Shown here piece after piece: positions 4,905-6,368 of a stretch of DNA of 6,368 nt (the stretch's first letter is position 1; each line of letters starts with the position of its first letter). The DNA comes from an uncultured Kineosporia sp. (GTDB lineage: Bacteria; Actinomycetota; Actinomycetes; Actinomycetales; Kineosporiaceae), in contig CALMAR010000392.1 of NCBI GenBank assembly GCA_937859855.1, positions 3,934 through 10,301 on the forward strand. Direction: 5' to 3'. Both the position numbers and the translations under genes were made by a program. The notes under the pieces are model-generated. The model was not told the DNA's origin and made no database searches. It saw only the letters and a list, made by a program, of their open reading frames with translations.

Positions 4905-6368
4905 TCAGTATGCTCCTGCTCCTTTGAAGACCGCTTGGGCGGTCTTCCAGAGGATCGACAGGTCCAGGGCCATCGACCAATTGTCCACATAGCGCAGGTC
5001 AAGCCGCAAAGACTGCTCCCAGGTCAGATCCGATCTACCCGAAACCTGCCACAGGCCAGTGATTCCCGGACGCACCCGCAACCGCCGGGCGGCGTCGGGC
5101 TCGTATCTGGCCACCTCCTTGGGCAGCGGCGGCCGGGGCCCGACCAGGCTCATGTCTCCGATCAGAACGTTGATCAGCTGAGGCAGTTCGTCCAGGGACA
5201 GGCGGCGAAGCCAGGCCCCCACCGGCGTCACCCGGGGATCAGCGTGCATCTTGAACAGGACGCCGTTGCCGTCATCGCAGTCACGCAGATCGATCAGCTG
5301 GTCCTCGGCATCGGAGACCATCGACCGGAACTTGAACATGGTGAAGGCCCGGCCGTCCACTCCGATTCGAGTCTGCTTGAACAGGGCGGGACCCGGACTG
5401 GTCAGCCGGACGCTGATCGCGATCAGCAGTAGAACCGGCCAGAGCACGAGCAGGGCTGCCGCTGCTCCCGCTCGATCGAAGAGCGACTTGAACAGCATCG
5501 AGCCGCCGTGCGCCGCGGGCTTCTCCAGGTGCAGCAACGAAAGCCCGGCCACCGGCCGGATCGACAGCCTCGGACCGGCCACTTCGATGATGCCGGGAGA
5601 CACGAGCAGTTCGACTCCACGCTCCTCCAGAGCCCAGGAGAGCTGGCGCAGCGGATGCCCGGCCAGTTCTGGGTCGGAGACGACCGCAACCACCTGAGCC
5701 TGAGTGCTCTCAACTCCAGGCAGGATGCAGGCCAGGTCGCCTATCACCGGAATGCCGTCGAGCTCGTCCCGGTGCTTGGTCCCGTCCGGAAGGCACACCC
5801 CAACCGGTTCCAGGCCCTCGTTGGTCTCCGTCCGCAGCAACTGCACCAGGTGGTGGACCGCTTGGCCGCGTCCGGCAACCAGCGTGCGTTGCATTCCTTC
5901 TCCCCGCGCCCGGGCCCGATGCAGTGGACGACGAGCCAGCTTGCGGCCGACCAGGGAACCGAGCACCGTCGCCGGAACGGACACCAGGACAATCGAGCGG
6001 CTGACATCGCCATTGAGCAGGAAGGACAGCACGGCGATCACCGTGAACAGAGCAAGTCCCGACCGCAGGACTCGCTCGAACTCCTCGCTGCCGGCGCCCA
6101 TGTACCGGCTCTCATAGGTGCGATTCAGGGCCAGCATCGACACCCACACGAACGGCACGATGATCGGGAACGTCAGGTACAGATCCTTGGGGGCGGCGTC
6201 GAATCTGGCCAGCACCGCCAGAGTCGCAGCCAGGGCGGCCCCGGTCGCATCCAGCAACAGAACGCAGCGCCGGTAGGCGTTCAACATCCTCCGGGCGGAA
6301 TGCGGCTGCGGAGTCTTCTGATCCGCATCCTTGTCACTGGTTTGGTGGGGCTGCTCACCTGGGGACGG
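4905..6368 (-). CDS. Polyprenyl-phosphate glycosylphosphotransferase (WbaP/ExoY-type sugar transferase), probably cut at its 5' end
   Basis: This membrane enzyme moves a sugar-1-phosphate from a nucleotide sugar to undecaprenyl phosphate, the first step of exopolysaccharide or capsule repeat-unit assembly. Numbering from ATG 6287 gives 460 residues. Four hydrophobic segments lie at about 8-27, 36-54, 74-92 and 97-113. A cytosolic Rossmann-like (CoA_binding_3-type) domain spans about 130-250 and a fifth hydrophobic segment about 274-296. The catalytic domain follows, with KFRSM (319-323), LDELPQL with the catalytic Asp-Glu pair at 366-367, GDMSLVGPRP (377-386) and PGITGLWQVSGRS (407-419). The frame stays open upstream of 6287 to the window edge without an in-frame start (27 more codons, polar, rich in P, Q and D). 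A GGAGG directly touches ATG 6287, too close for normal spacing. I therefore infer that the true start is beyond 6368; if not, the gene is 4905-6287. Confidence 0.93.
   Translation of the reverse strand, partial: PSPGEQPHQTSDKDADQKTPQPHSARRMLNAYRRCVLLLDATGAALAATLAVLARFDAAPKDLYLTFPIIVPFVWVSMLALNRTYESRYMGAGSEEFERVLRSGLALFTVIAVLSFLLNGDVSRSIVLVSVPATVLGSLVGRKLARRPLHRARARGEGMQRTLVAGRGQAVHHLVQLLRTETNEGLEPVGVCLPDGTKHRDELDGIPVIGDLACILPGVESTQAQVVAVVSDPELAGHPLRQLSWALEERGVELLVSPGIIEVAGPRLSIRPVAGLSLLHLEKPAAHGGSMLFKSLFDRAGAAAALLVLWPVLLLIAISVRLTSPGPALFKQTRIGVDGRAFTMFKFRSMVSDAEDQLIDLRDCDDGNGVLFKMHADPRVTPVGAWLRRLSLDELPQLINVLIGDMSLVGPRPPLPKEVARYEPDAARRLRVRPGITGLWQVSGRSDLTWEQSLRLDLRYVDNWSMALDLSILWKTAQAVFKGAGAY

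Noticed and set aside
1..6368. CRISPR arrays, tRNA or rRNA genes, insertion sequences
   Set aside because: No regularly spaced repeats, cloverleaf-like segments, ribosomal RNA sequence or transposase motifs were seen on either strand.

Overview
The window is high-GC DNA with strong G/C preference at third codon positions, GTG starts and poor Shine-Dalgarno signals. Together with the protein types found (an actinobacterial-style endonuclease IV, a two-domain YdeI/OmpD-like protein, a YbdK-type carboxylate-amine ligase and an APH-fold kinase typical of actinomycetes), this points to a chromosomal segment of an actinobacterium. I cannot name the genus from the sequence alone.

Left part (1-3284). 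A DUF1905/YdeI-like gene on the minus strand runs off the left edge. Head to head with it, 65 bases away, starts a plus-strand run: a glutamate-cysteine-ligase-like (YbdK family) enzyme, then endonuclease IV (nfo) after only 5 bases, then a MerR regulator with a GyrI-like ligand domain. The MerR gene has its own recognisable MerR-type promoter in the gap after nfo, with a -35/-10 pair 19 bases apart and a dyad between them. The first two genes therefore look like one transcript and the MerR gene like a separate, self-regulated unit.

Middle (3285-3639). This is the only stretch of more than 300 bases without an intact gene. It lies between convergent genes. It holds what looks like the decayed N-terminus of a luciferase-like (LLM class) oxidoreductase, with a stop codon and a frameshift; I see nothing recognisable in the rest.

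Right part (3640-6368), all on the minus strand. Read in transcription order: a WbaP/ExoY-type polyprenyl-phosphate glycosylphosphotransferase that starts exopolysaccharide or capsule repeat units and probably continues past the right edge; an aminoglycoside-phosphotransferase-fold kinase 30 bases downstream; and a small cysteine-rich protein with three CxxCxGxG motifs like the DnaJ zinc domain.

Most of the window is ordinary housekeeping and accessory actinobacterial content. I found no convincing new multi-gene system. The items most worth a second look are the small three-motif zinc protein, the MerR operator that also bears on the start codon, the LLM gene remnant and the tight ligase-nfo pair.
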